This document shows positions 17,401 through 26,345 of a DNA stretch of 64,000 nucleotides, in pieces (position 1 is the stretch's first letter; each line of letters starts with the position of its first letter). Both the position numbers and the translations under genes were made by a program. This stretch comes from CAKRJP01 sp963597615 (GTDB lineage Bacteria; Bacillota; Clostridia; Lachnospirales; Lachnospiraceae), in NCBI GenBank assembly GCA_963597615.1, contig CAVBQS010000016.1:3501-67500 (forward strand), given 5' to 3'. Under the pieces are notes generated by a model. The model was not told the DNA's origin and did no database searches. It saw nothing but the letters and a program-made list of their open reading frames with translations.

Positions 17401-18438
17401 TTACCAAATATGCATTAGATGTTGCATCAATAAACTTACCACAGTGATTCCTACCCAACAGGTGGCTCCCACTGCAATAGGCTTTCCTCCGTTTTTTATA
17501 AGTTTGATCACATTACTGTTTAGACCAATGGCCGCCATAGCCATAATGATCATGAATTTGGACAGCTCTTTAATGGGCGTAAAAACATCCCCACTAACAC
17601 CCACTTGCATGCAAATGGTTGTAATAATGGCTGCGATAACAAAATAAAGGATAAACATGGGAAAAGCCCGCTTTAAACTAAAACTAGATCCTTTCGCATC
17701 TGCATTCCTACTATCCTTAGTTCTTATAAAGGATAGGACCAGAGTAATAGGGATAATAACCAAAGTCCTAGTAAGCTTTACCGTCACCGCCTTATTTAAA
17801 GTCTCACTTCCCAGATCCCACATACTATCCCAGGTAGAAGCAGCCGCTGTCACAGAGGAAGTATCATTAATGGCTGTTCCTGCAAAAATACCAAAGGCAT
17901 CTCCATGCAAAGTATCAAATCCAATGGCCTTTCCAAGGATTGGGAAGAAAATCGCAGCCAGCATATTAAAAAAGAATATTACTGCGATAGATTGGGCAAT
18001 CTCATCGTCATCCGCATCAATTACCGGGGCCGTAGCCGCAATGGCAGAGCCTCCGCAGATAGAAGATCCAACTCCCACTAAAATTGATGTATTAGCCGGT
18101 ACCTTCAAAAGCTTCCGCATAATCCAGGCAATCACCAAAGATGTGGTAATGGTACAAATAATAATGGGCAGTGACTGCTTTCCTGTCTGAAAAATAACTC
18201 CCAGATTCATACCAAAGCCAAGAAAAACCACTGCCGCCTGAAGAACCAGCTTCGAAGTCCACTTAATTCCAGGCTCCATAGCCCCCTTATCTTCCCAAAA
18301 CATGGTAATCACCATACCAGCTAAAATCGCAATCACCGCACCCCCAACAAGAGGAAACAACTTACCCAAAATCCAAGACGGCACCGCAATACAAAGACAG
18401 AGCAAAATTCCCTTGCCATTCTTCTTTATAAATTCCAC
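17401..18438 (-). CDS. YeiH/PSE-family putative sulfate exporter
   Basis: About 345 residues from GTG at 18438, 9-11 membrane segments. Seen: GSSICGGSAIAATAPVI, GFGMNLG, FAGTAINDTSSV and a C-terminal AAIGLNSN, all characteristic of the UPF0324/YeiH membrane family (PF03601). The family is annotated as putative sulfate exporters, but the substrate is not firmly established. An upstream ATG at 18543 would add 35 poor-quality residues without a Shine-Dalgarno; I prefer GTG 18438, which has GAGAGG nine bases ahead. It is divergent from a LysR regulator, the usual arrangement for this family, so control by that regulator is likely. Confidence 0.82.
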   Translation of the reverse strand: MEFIKKNGKGILLCLCIAVPSWILGKLFPLVGGAVIAILAGMVITMFWEDKGAMEPGIKWTSKLVLQAAVVFLGFGMNLGVIFQTGKQSLPIIICTITTSLVIAWIMRKLLKVPANTSILVGVGSSICGGSAIAATAPVIDADDDEIAQSIAVIFFFNMLAAIFFPILGKAIGFDTLHGDAFGIFAGTAINDTSSVTAAASTWDSMWDLGSETLNKAVTVKLTRTLVIIPITLVLSFIRTKDSRNADAKGSSFSLKRAFPMFILYFVIAAIITTICMQVGVSGDVFTPIKELSKFMIIMAMAAIGLNSNVIKLIKNGGKPIAVGATCWVGITVVSLLMQHLMHIW

Positions 18439-18550
18439 AAACTCATACCTCTCTTTCCTATGTACATGTTGACTCTTGCTAAACGTCAACAAACTCCCCG
18501 GATTGTACAAAATAATCAAAGCAAAAGAAGACCCTTGGAGCATGTCGGTC

Positions 18551-18577
18551 CTTAGGGGCCGTCTTTTGGCCCCTTAG
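18551..18577. repeat. GC-rich hairpin in divergent spacer
   Basis: AGGGGCC and GGCCCCT arms with a seven-base loop, extended on both sides with mismatches. The spacer 18544-18728 is richer in GC than other spacers here and holds nothing else I can name. No T tract follows. Confidence 0.5.
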
Positions 18578-18773
18578 TACCGCTACATGCGGAAGGTCGC
18601 TAACACGAGCGAGTCTTCGTTGCTTTCGGTTATTTTGAACAATCCTTCGCAATTTTTTAGCGTTTCACAACAGTCACCTTCCGTATATAGAATACTAGCA
18701 CTGGTTTTTGATAAGGTAAAATTATATAATGATATGGAACAATAAGGTATTTTTATTGATAAAGGAGATTGTT

Positions 18774-19652
18774 ATGCTTGATTTTCGCACCGAAACTTTT
18801 CTTACTGTTTGTGAGACCATGAATTTTACTGCCGCTGCCAGGGAATTGAATATTACCCAGCCTGCAGTTTCCCAGCACATTCATTTTTTGGAAGCCCAGT
18901 ACCATACTTCTCTTTTTGTTTACCGAAACAAAAGGCTTTCTCTTACCCGGTCTGGGGAGATTCTCAGGAAACGTCTCTTAACCATGAAAAATGACGAAAA
19001 AGCCATCCAGGACGAAATAAAAAGCAAGTTTTCCGGAATTGAGACCCTTTCTATGGGAGTCACTATGACCATCGGAGAATATGCCATTGTGGATAAACTG
19101 GCGGACTTCTTAAAAAGCCATCCAGAAATTAACATTCACCTTCATTATGGTAATACCAGCCAGCTCCTACAACTGTTGGACCAGGGTCAGATTTCCATGG
19201 CTATTGTGGAGGGTAACTATCCAAAGGAAAATTATTCCCACAAAAAATACAGCACAGAGGACTATATTGCCGTCTGTGCCGCATCTCATAAATTTGTAAA
19301 CGAAGACCCTCTAAGCATTCACGATCTAATCTGCGAACGTCTCCTGGTACGGGAGGAAGGGTCCGGTACCAGGAACATTTTAGAGCAGAGCTTAATTGCC
19401 AGGGGGCTTCGAATTTCTGATTTCACTCACTATACCCAGGTGGAAAACATGCATTCTATCATCGGTCTCTTAAAGAAAGACTGCGGAATTTCTTTCCTTT
19501 ACAAGATTGCCGTAGAAAAAGAATTAGCCTCCGGAACCCTAAAAGAAATTTCTCTAACAGATTTTAAAATGCAACATGATTTCGATATGATCTGGGAGAA
19601 GAATAGCATCTATACAGACAAGTATCTTACCGTTTGCAGGGAATTTATTTAA
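18774..19652 (+). CDS. LysR-family transcriptional regulator
   Basis: 292 residues. N-terminal winged HTH: FLTVCETMNFTAAARELNIT, QPAVSQHIHFLE, then LSLTRSGEIL; the C-terminal part is the LysR substrate-binding fold. Start taken at ATG 18774 with AAAGGAG at 18761-18767; an upstream in-frame ATG at 18729 lacks a ribosome site. Divergent from the YeiH-family transporter, which it probably controls; CysB/YeiE-like regulators control such transporters elsewhere. The gene ends 17 bp before the convergent ABC exporter gene. Confidence 0.9.
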   Translation: MLDFRTETFLTVCETMNFTAAARELNITQPAVSQHIHFLEAQYHTSLFVYRNKRLSLTRSGEILRKRLLTMKNDEKAIQDEIKSKFSGIETLSMGVTMTIGEYAIVDKLADFLKSHPEINIHLHYGNTSQLLQLLDQGQISMAIVEGNYPKENYSHKKYSTEDYIAVCAASHKFVNEDPLSIHDLICERLLVREEGSGTRNILEQSLIARGLRISDFTHYTQVENMHSIIGLLKKDCGISFLYKIAVEKELASGTLKEISLTDFKMQHDFDMIWEKNSIYTDKYLTVCREFI

Positions 19653-19669
19653 TTTCTTTGGATATATTT

Positions 19670-21523
19670 TTATGCAATTTCCTGTTTCTCAAACTGGCTG
19701 TTATAAAGATCTGCATAGAAGCCTTTCTTTGCAAGCAATTCTTCGTGATTTCCCTGTTCGATGATATCACCATCTTTCATAACCAGGATTAGGTCTGCAT
19801 CCTTAATAGTAGAAAGTCTGTGGGCAATCACAAAGCTGGTTCTGCCCTTCATCAGGTTGTCCATGGCTTTCTGGATCTGAATTTCCGTTCTGGTATCTAC
19901 AGAAGAGGTGGCCTCATCCAAAATCAAAATCTTATTGTCTGCAAGAATGGCTCTTGCAATGGTAAGAAGCTGCTTTTGTCCCTGGGAAATATTGCTGGTT
20001 TCTTCATCAAGAACCATGTTATATCCACCAGGTTGCTGCATAATAAAGTTATGGACATGGGCTGCTTTGGCTGCTGCAATCACCTCTTCATCGGTGGCAT
20101 CTAACCTGCCATAGCGGATATTTTCCATAATGGTTCCGGAGAACAACCATGTATCCTGAAGTACCATTCCAAACATTTCCCTAAGCTTACTTCGGTTGAA
20201 ATCTTTAATATCATAACCATCCACTTTGATGCTTCCATCATTAAGATCATAAAATCTCATAAGAAGCTTCACCATGGTAGTCTTTCCTGCTCCGGTTGGT
20301 CCTACAATGGCAATCTTTTGACCATCTTTTACACTTGCAGAAAAGTCATTGATAATAATCTTGTCTGGGTTATAGCCAAATTTTACATGATCAAACTCCA
20401 CATCCCCTGTAAGACTTTCTATATCTGCGGGATTGGTCTCCTGTTCGCTTTCCTCCGGCTCCTCTAAAAACTCAAACACTCGCTCAGAAGCTGCTGCTGA
20501 AGACTGCAGCAAATTGGTAACTTGGGCAATCTGCTGAATCGGCTGGGTAAAGTTACGAATATACTGGAAGAAAGACTGAATGTCTCCCACTTCTATACTC
20601 TTTTTGATTACAAAGATTCCCCCAAGAAGAGCCACCATTACATAGCCTAAATTTCCCACAAACTGCATGATTGGCATCATCATTCCTGAGAAGAACTGAG
20701 ATTTCCATGCAGATTCATAAAGCTTTTTATTGTCTTTTTCAAACTCCTCTACCACATCTTCTTCTTTATTAAATACCTTTACAATATTGTGGCCGCCAAA
20801 GTTTTCTTCAATCTGACCATTTACCTTTCCAAGATATTTTTGCTGGTCCTGAAAATATTTTTGGGAATGCTTCATTACAGTCTGAATGATTAACATAGAG
20901 ATTGGCAAGATCAAAACAGCTGCCAGGGTCATCCATACATTAATGGAAAGCATCATAATAAACACACCAATGAGGGTAGTTACTGAAGTAATAAGCTGGG
21001 TTAAACTTTGATTCAAACTCATTTGTAAGGTATCCACATCATTGGTAATCCGGGAAAGGATCTCTCCATTGGTCCTGCTCTCGTAATAGTTTAAAGGCAA
21101 TTTATTAATTTTCTTGGAAATATCTTTTCTAAGATTATAGGTTACATCGTTAGAAATTCCTGTCATAACAAAGCCCTGGATAAAGGAAAAACAGGCACTT
21201 GCCAGGTAAAGTCCAAAGGTACAAAGGAGGATCATTCCAATTTTTTCAAAATCAATCCCCCCGGTACCATTAATTTTTGCTACTAATCCGGAATAAAGTT
21301 CTGTGGTAGCTTTTCCTAGGATCTTTGGGCCTACAATATTAAATACCGTTCCGGCTATTGCAAAGACAAACATCAGCGCAAAGCGGAATTTGTACCGTTC
21401 CATATAGCGAAATAGTTTTCCCATGGAACCTTTAAAGTCTTTTGCTTTTTCCCCAGGGGCCATACCACGACCGCCTCCCATGGGGCCTCTTCCTCTCATA
21501 GAAGATCTACTTCGTTCACTCAT
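19670..21523 (-). CDS. ABC exporter half-transporter, catalytic partner
   Basis: 617 residues: a Gly/Arg-rich N-terminal leader (RGRGPMGGGRGMAPG), six membrane segments (about 50-320) and a nucleotide-binding domain from about 370. Seen: Walker A GPTGAGKTT, variant signature ISQGQKQ, Walker B ILDEATSSVD with catalytic Glu, and the H-loop IAHRLS. It overlaps the upstream 720-residue half-transporter by four bases, so the two form a heterodimeric drug/lipid exporter of the BmrCD or TM287/288 type. The intact Walker B Glu plus a noncanonical signature is the usual division of labour in such dimers. Confidence 0.9.
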   Translation of the reverse strand: MSERSRSSMRGRGPMGGGRGMAPGEKAKDFKGSMGKLFRYMERYKFRFALMFVFAIAGTVFNIVGPKILGKATTELYSGLVAKINGTGGIDFEKIGMILLCTFGLYLASACFSFIQGFVMTGISNDVTYNLRKDISKKINKLPLNYYESRTNGEILSRITNDVDTLQMSLNQSLTQLITSVTTLIGVFIMMLSINVWMTLAAVLILPISMLIIQTVMKHSQKYFQDQQKYLGKVNGQIEENFGGHNIVKVFNKEEDVVEEFEKDNKKLYESAWKSQFFSGMMMPIMQFVGNLGYVMVALLGGIFVIKKSIEVGDIQSFFQYIRNFTQPIQQIAQVTNLLQSSAAASERVFEFLEEPEESEQETNPADIESLTGDVEFDHVKFGYNPDKIIINDFSASVKDGQKIAIVGPTGAGKTTMVKLLMRFYDLNDGSIKVDGYDIKDFNRSKLREMFGMVLQDTWLFSGTIMENIRYGRLDATDEEVIAAAKAAHVHNFIMQQPGGYNMVLDEETSNISQGQKQLLTIARAILADNKILILDEATSSVDTRTEIQIQKAMDNLMKGRTSFVIAHRLSTIKDADLILVMKDGDIIEQGNHEELLAKKGFYADLYNSQFEKQEIA

Positions 21524-23682
21524 GCTAGTTCCTCCTCTGATAATTGAGATCTGGCAATCTGTCCATATACCTCGCAGGTTGCCAGCAGTTCCTTATGGGT
21601 TCCAATTCCAGCCATATGACCATCCTCCAAGACAATAATCTGATCTGCATTTAGGATAGTACTGATTCTCTGGGCAACAATAATGGTGGTGGCATCTTTA
21701 GTATGTTCTTTTAAGGCCTTTCGAAGTTTGCTGTCGGTTTTAAAATCCAAAGCCGAGAAGCTGTCATCAAAAATAAAGATCTCTGGATCTTTTGCAATGG
21801 CTCTGGCAATAGACAGACGTTGCTTCTGACCACCGGAAACATTGGTTCCTCCCTGAGATACCGGAGCAGTGTAAGTTTCTGGTTTCGCAAGAATGAATTC
21901 TGTTGCTTGAGCCACTTGTGCTGCTTGTTCCACCTGGGTCTTGGCAATTTCTGGTTTTCCATAGCGAATATTGGAGTCAATGGTTCCGGAAAAAAGCACT
22001 CCCTTTTGGGGAACATAACCTAATTTATCCCGAAGTTCCTTCTGGGACATGTCACGGACATCTACTCCGTCCACTTTTACGGAACCTTTTGTCACATCGT
22101 AAAATCTAGGGATAAGATTCACCAGGGTACTCTTTCCACTTCCTGTACTTCCAATCACTGCCACTGTTTGGCCTTTCTTTGCTTTAAAGGAAATGTCCGT
22201 AAGAACATTCTCTCCTGCATCTGGATAAGCAAAAGATACATGGTCAAATTCAATCTCACCCTTCAAATCTTCAGACGGATGGACCGGAGTCTTTGAATCT
22301 TCAATAGAGACTTCTGTTTTTAAGACCTCATCAATACGGCCGGCTGCAACATTTGCTCTAGGTAACATAATGGACATGGCTGTAATCATTAAGAATGCCA
22401 TAATAATCTGCATTGCATACTGGATAAAGGCCATTACATTTCCCACCTGCATGGTTCCATTGTCCACTGCATAGGAACCGCTGTAAATAATAAGCACCGA
22501 GGTGCCATTCATAATCAACATCATAATAGGCATCATGAAGGTCATGCATCTGTTTACAAAGAGGTTTGTCTTTGTAAGATCCATATTGGCTTTTTCAAAG
22601 CGGTCTTCCTCGTGCTTCTCCCGACTAAAGGCACGGATTACGGGAATACCAGTTAAAATCTCACGAGATACTAAGTTTAATCGATCGATCAAGGTCTGAA
22701 GCTTAGTAAATTTGGGCATAGCAACCTGGAATAGGACGATAATTACCATAAAGATTAATCCCACTGCCACTGCCAAAATCCAGGTCATGGAAGAATCAGT
22801 CTGTAAGACCTTTATTACCCCACCAATTCCCAAGATTGGAGCATACAGTACGATACGAAACATCATGGCCATAACCTGCTGTACCTGCTGCACATCATTG
22901 GTACTCCTAGTAATTAAGGATGCTGTGGAAAATTTATTATATTCCTTACTAGAAAAGCTCATAACCTTTCGGTAAATACTATTTCTAAGGTCATGTCCTA
23001 ACCTACCCGCAACTCTAGATGAGATAAAGGTGATACTTACTGCCGCAAGCATAATCACCAAAGCCATGGCAAGCATTTGAAGTCCTGCCTTAAGAAGATA
23101 ATGCATTTGCATGGCATCCACATCCATTCCCAGGGCTTCATACTCAGAAGCTACAAAGGAAACCCCTGCCTGAGTCACAATGGACTCTGGCATATCTTCT
23201 AACTTTTCATCTACCTGATCTATGATTTGCTGTAAGGCTTCTTCCGGCAGTTGGGATAAAGCTTCCATAGGATCTGTTCCTTCCGGAAGGCCCATCTGAG
23301 TCAGAAGCTGTTTTGCCTGATCACTGTCTTCTGTGAAAACCGACAGAATCATCATAGCCTTAGAAAAATCCTCGTTAAGATTTTCTCTAGTTTCTTTAGA
23401 AATGTCGTCATTTAAAATCCAAGTGTCATCTTCTTTCGCATAGTTTTCTAAGACTTCATCTTTTTGATCCTCATCCATAAACAGCTGAAGATTTTCCATA
23501 GTAGAATCTCTAAGCTTTTCCGGCACACTGTCCTCAATACCCTTTTGCTGGATACCTACGTTAATAATCTTGGAGGTATAATCCGGCAAGGAAAGATCAC
23601 AGTAAGCTTGCACAAATAAAAGGGCTATGATCAGAATAATGTATCCTGCTGATTTCTTTAGATATTTCATTAGTTTAATCAT
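21520..23682 (-). CDS. ABC exporter half-transporter with large extracellular insertion and degenerate Walker B
   Basis: 720 residues: TM1 near 10-30, then an acidic insertion of about 150 residues before TM2 that should be extracellular, then the remaining membrane segments and a C-terminal nucleotide-binding domain. Seen: Walker A GSTGSGKST, canonical signature VSGGQKQRLSIARA, but Walker B IFIFDDSFSALD, where Asp replaces the catalytic Glu. This is the expected degenerate partner of a heterodimeric exporter, completed by the 617-residue gene overlapping its stop. It starts 24 bp after the MarR gene stop, so the three form one operon. Substrate unknown; multidrug export is the default family reading. 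Confidence 0.9.
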   Translation of the reverse strand: MIKLMKYLKKSAGYIILIIALLFVQAYCDLSLPDYTSKIINVGIQQKGIEDSVPEKLRDSTMENLQLFMDEDQKDEVLENYAKEDDTWILNDDISKETRENLNEDFSKAMMILSVFTEDSDQAKQLLTQMGLPEGTDPMEALSQLPEEALQQIIDQVDEKLEDMPESIVTQAGVSFVASEYEALGMDVDAMQMHYLLKAGLQMLAMALVIMLAAVSITFISSRVAGRLGHDLRNSIYRKVMSFSSKEYNKFSTASLITRSTNDVQQVQQVMAMMFRIVLYAPILGIGGVIKVLQTDSSMTWILAVAVGLIFMVIIVLFQVAMPKFTKLQTLIDRLNLVSREILTGIPVIRAFSREKHEEDRFEKANMDLTKTNLFVNRCMTFMMPIMMLIMNGTSVLIIYSGSYAVDNGTMQVGNVMAFIQYAMQIIMAFLMITAMSIMLPRANVAAGRIDEVLKTEVSIEDSKTPVHPSEDLKGEIEFDHVSFAYPDAGENVLTDISFKAKKGQTVAVIGSTGSGKSTLVNLIPRFYDVTKGSVKVDGVDVRDMSQKELRDKLGYVPQKGVLFSGTIDSNIRYGKPEIAKTQVEQAAQVAQATEFILAKPETYTAPVSQGGTNVSGGQKQRLSIARAIAKDPEIFIFDDSFSALDFKTDSKLRKALKEHTKDATTIIVAQRISTILNADQIIVLEDGHMAGIGTHKELLATCEVYGQIARSQLSEEELA

Positions 23683-23706
23683 GGCTGTTCTCCTTTTTCT
23701 TATTTC

Positions 23707-24168
23707 TTATTTTTTATCTATCAGATCAATATTATCCAGGATCTGTTCAAAGAATCTTCTAAGAAGACACAATTCTGTCTCGTTAAAGTTACTGAACATA
23801 ATTTTTTCCACAGCTCTGCTTTCTTCCTGGATTTCTCCAACGATTCTCTTGCCATTGTCTGTAAGATAGACCCGCATAATCCGCTGATCGGCCACGTCTC
23901 GTTTTCTACAGACGATATCAGCCTTTTCTAAGCGCTGGATACTGACATTCACCGTCGGAGGGGTAACCCCCATTTTCTCAGCAATTTCCTTTTGACTACA
24001 TCCATCATTCTCATAGACAATCATTATGATAGGCATCTGTCCATGTTGAATCCCTAATTCTCTAATATGGTCCATACATTTCATACCGTAGCGTCTATTG
24101 ATCTCCATAAAAAGAGCTGGCATACTTTTCTCTTTTGGCTCCTTTTTTTCATCTTCTCCCAAAAACAC
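23707..24168 (-). CDS. MarR-family transcriptional regulator
   Basis: 153 residues with a winged HTH: QKEIAEKMGVTPPTVNVSIQ, LEKADIVCRK, then the wing VYLTDNGKRIV. First gene of an operon with the heterodimeric ABC exporter; in such arrangements the regulator represses its own operon until a drug or metabolite binds. A palindrome abutting the -10 (24192-24204) is a good candidate for its operator. Confidence 0.9.
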   Translation of the reverse strand: MFLGEDEKKEPKEKSMPALFMEINRRYGMKCMDHIRELGIQHGQMPIIMIVYENDGCSQKEIAEKMGVTPPTVNVSIQRLEKADIVCRKRDVADQRIMRVYLTDNGKRIVGEIQEESRAVEKIMFSNFNETELCLLRRFFEQILDNIDLIDKK

Positions 24169-24191
24169 ATTCTCATCTCCTTTCTTTTTAT

Positions 24192-24209
24192 TTAGCCTAG
24201 CTAATTATA
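24192..24209 (-). promoter_or_regulatory. MarR-operon -10 with TTAGC/GCTAA operator
   Basis: Minus strand TATAAT (24204-24209) is followed directly by the 13-bp palindrome TTAGCCTAGCTAA (24192-24204). A site there would block polymerase. The -35 is weak. Confidence 0.6.
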
Positions 24210-24362
24210 CAGGATATAGATTTGTACAAAAATTGCAAGTAGTTTTTGTTTATTTTATATTATTTTTAGATTTAGAACTAGACTCAACCCAGCTTTTTCC
24301 ACCTTATTTTATTTTGACAGGCTATTTTTTATTTGAATTACCGACTAACATTTAACTAATTC

Positions 24363-24392
24363 AAAAAGAGACTGGCAAAACCAGTCTCTTTC
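24363..24392 (-). terminator. Terminator after the NlpC/P60-like ChW gene
   Basis: AAAGAGACTGG / CCAGTCTCTTT stem with a five-base loop and T tract on the minus strand, about 25 bp after the stop codon. Confidence 0.85.
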
Positions 24393-24417
24393 AAGTAATT
24401 TTTCTCATTTTTATATA

Positions 24418-26244
24418 TTAAAGTTTTACCACTGTATAACTTACCTTATCAGACAATCCGTCAATTGGGCTGATCTGATTGTCTCCGTAAGGAGAGGAAT
24501 GCCAGAACAAATCTTCATCGGAGCTATTTCCCCAAAAAAATCCAATATGATGAGTTGTACTGGACTGTTGCTTGCCTCCATCATTTTCATTCCAGATCCA
24601 GATAATATCACCTTTTTCCAAAACTCCTGATGCTAACATTTCCCATTTATCGCTAAAATCATAGGTCGGAATCTGACTTTCGTAGGTTCTTAGCCAATTC
24701 AGCCACCTTCCTGCACTCTGAGGAGTTCCTCCCATATTGGGAATATCCGACGGATTTGCACCTAGGCTTTTTAACACATGCCAAACAAATCCTGTGCAAT
24801 TCATTCCCGCCACCCCATTATAAGAAATATCTCCGTTTGGAGAACGATAATCGTAGCCTACATAGGGAGTTCCCAGATAAAAACTGTCGTTTTGATGAGA
24901 TTCCAAATATCTTACCAAGGAAGCTGCCGAAATTCCAAGGACATTGGATATACCTCGGTTGGGGCGGTTGATATAGGCATTTTCCGTGGATCCTGGAGCA
25001 GAAGATCCCTTAGAAACCAGCCTGATCTGAATGGTCTCCAGCCGCTTTGCAAGGCCCTCGGAACCTGCCATTTCTCCATTTTTCGCCCAGCCAAGCCAGC
25101 CGTAGCTTTGAATATGGACGCTATAATAAATGTCATAGTACTGGGCAATATCACCTTCTAACTCAATCTGAACAGCCTCCAGCCGTTTCCCCTCACCGGT
25201 AGTTCCAGACAAGGCTCCGTCACTTACCCAGTCCTGCCATCCATAGGTTTGCACATGGGTTCTGTATCTTACTGATCCTGATAAGACTCCTGTTTCAAGG
25301 CTTACAGACAAGGCTTCTAGACGCTTAGACTCCCCCAGGACTCCAAGGTTCTCTCCCTGGTAAGCAGGGCCAATATCACCATAGGTTTGCTGGTGTCCAC
25401 TGTAGGAAATCCACCCAAAGGAATCCTGTGTAAGATAGGAATAATCTATCATGGCACCTGAAATGTCTTCCGGAACAGTCCCTCCATCTTTTGCCACCAG
25501 GCAAACCTTCACAGCTTCCACTCTTTTACTTAGACCAGAAGTCCCACACCAGCCACTGTCATCTAAAGATCCCTTTACCCACTTGGTCCATCCAAAGGTT
25601 TGGGCATGAAGACAATAATAAATATCAAAGTACTCCGCTAATTCTCCTGTAAGATACATTTGAATTGCTTCTATACGTTTTCCTTCCCCAGTGGTTCCCA
25701 TTTGGTCTCCACTGCTTTTCCAGTCCTGGGTTCCATAGGTTTGTACATGGGCACGATATACAATATCTCCATCAAAGTCCTGAATGGCGCTTCCTTTAAA
25801 AATGCTTAAAGCCTCCAGGCGCTTGGCTTCCCCTGTGGTTCCAAAATCCGCACCATCACTGACGTATTCCAAGTCTCCATAAGTCTGTACATGACCAAAA
25901 TAATTTAGGTAGGTTCCCTCTTTCAGCTTATCTCGCCATGAGGTTGCTGTTTCCTGGGCCTTTGCTAAGTCAGTTTCAGACGATGCATCTACACTCTCTG
26001 ATACAACTTGACTTTCATCTCCTATAGCATCCAAACTTTGCTGATCATCTGCTACTGAATCCAATTCCTCTTGGTTGCTTGAAGTCTCTGAAAAATCCCC
26101 TATCTCCTGATTATCTTCTGCAGAAACTTCTACAACTTCTCCTTCCACATACTCCTGGGCGTATGCCATGGAAGGAGCAGACATTCCCATTGCGCCTGCC
26201 ATTACAGCTACAAGCAGTACACTTTTCCATTTCTTTCTTATCAA
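24418..26244 (-). CDS. Secreted ChW-repeat protein with C-terminal NlpC/P60-like domain
   Basis: 608 residues. Signal peptide with likely cleavage after MAYA (about residue 29), then an acidic Ser/Glu linker, then six ChW repeats (about 110-415) of the form H.QTYG..W...G...GTTGE.KR.EA, which in Clostridia bind the cell surface. The C-terminal 190 residues carry NCTGFVWHVLKSLG with a candidate catalytic Cys and STTHHIGFFWG with a candidate His, consistent with an NlpC/P60-type peptidoglycan amidase/endopeptidase. The ChW part is nearly identical to that of the next gene upstream (26346-28133), whose catalytic domain differs. Its substrate is inferred. Confidence 0.85.
   Translation of the reverse strand: MIRKKWKSVLLVAVMAGAMGMSAPSMAYAQEYVEGEVVEVSAEDNQEIGDFSETSSNQEELDSVADDQQSLDAIGDESQVVSESVDASSETDLAKAQETATSWRDKLKEGTYLNYFGHVQTYGDLEYVSDGADFGTTGEAKRLEALSIFKGSAIQDFDGDIVYRAHVQTYGTQDWKSSGDQMGTTGEGKRIEAIQMYLTGELAEYFDIYYCLHAQTFGWTKWVKGSLDDSGWCGTSGLSKRVEAVKVCLVAKDGGTVPEDISGAMIDYSYLTQDSFGWISYSGHQQTYGDIGPAYQGENLGVLGESKRLEALSVSLETGVLSGSVRYRTHVQTYGWQDWVSDGALSGTTGEGKRLEAVQIELEGDIAQYYDIYYSVHIQSYGWLGWAKNGEMAGSEGLAKRLETIQIRLVSKGSSAPGSTENAYINRPNRGISNVLGISAASLVRYLESHQNDSFYLGTPYVGYDYRSPNGDISYNGVAGMNCTGFVWHVLKSLGANPSDIPNMGGTPQSAGRWLNWLRTYESQIPTYDFSDKWEMLASGVLEKGDIIWIWNENDGGKQQSSTTHHIGFFWGNSSDEDLFWHSSPYGDNQISPIDGLSDKVSYTVVKL
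25730..25851. repeat. 122-bp identical block shared with 27586-27707
   Basis: This stretch inside the ChW-repeat region reads base for base the same as 27586-27707 in the neighbouring paralogue, with few mismatches on either side. It points to recent duplication or gene conversion. Confidence 0.85.
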
Positions 26245-26287
26245 AAAACTCGCTCCTTTCCTATTATAAATTTCTTATTACACAATA

Positions 26288-26316
26288 AATCGAGTGGAAG
26301 AAATCCCACCCGATTT
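26288..26316 (-). terminator. Probable terminator after the CHAP ChW gene
   Basis: AAATCGGGTGGGA / TTCCACTCGATTT imperfect stem on the minus strand about 30 bp after the stop; the T tract is short. Confidence 0.6.
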
Positions 26317-26345
26317 ATACGTACCGTATATTATAATATTATACA

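Noticed and set aside
18544..18728. Small RNA in the YeiH/LysR spacer
   Set aside because: A GC-rich hairpin is present but without a promoter or T tract to define a transcript.
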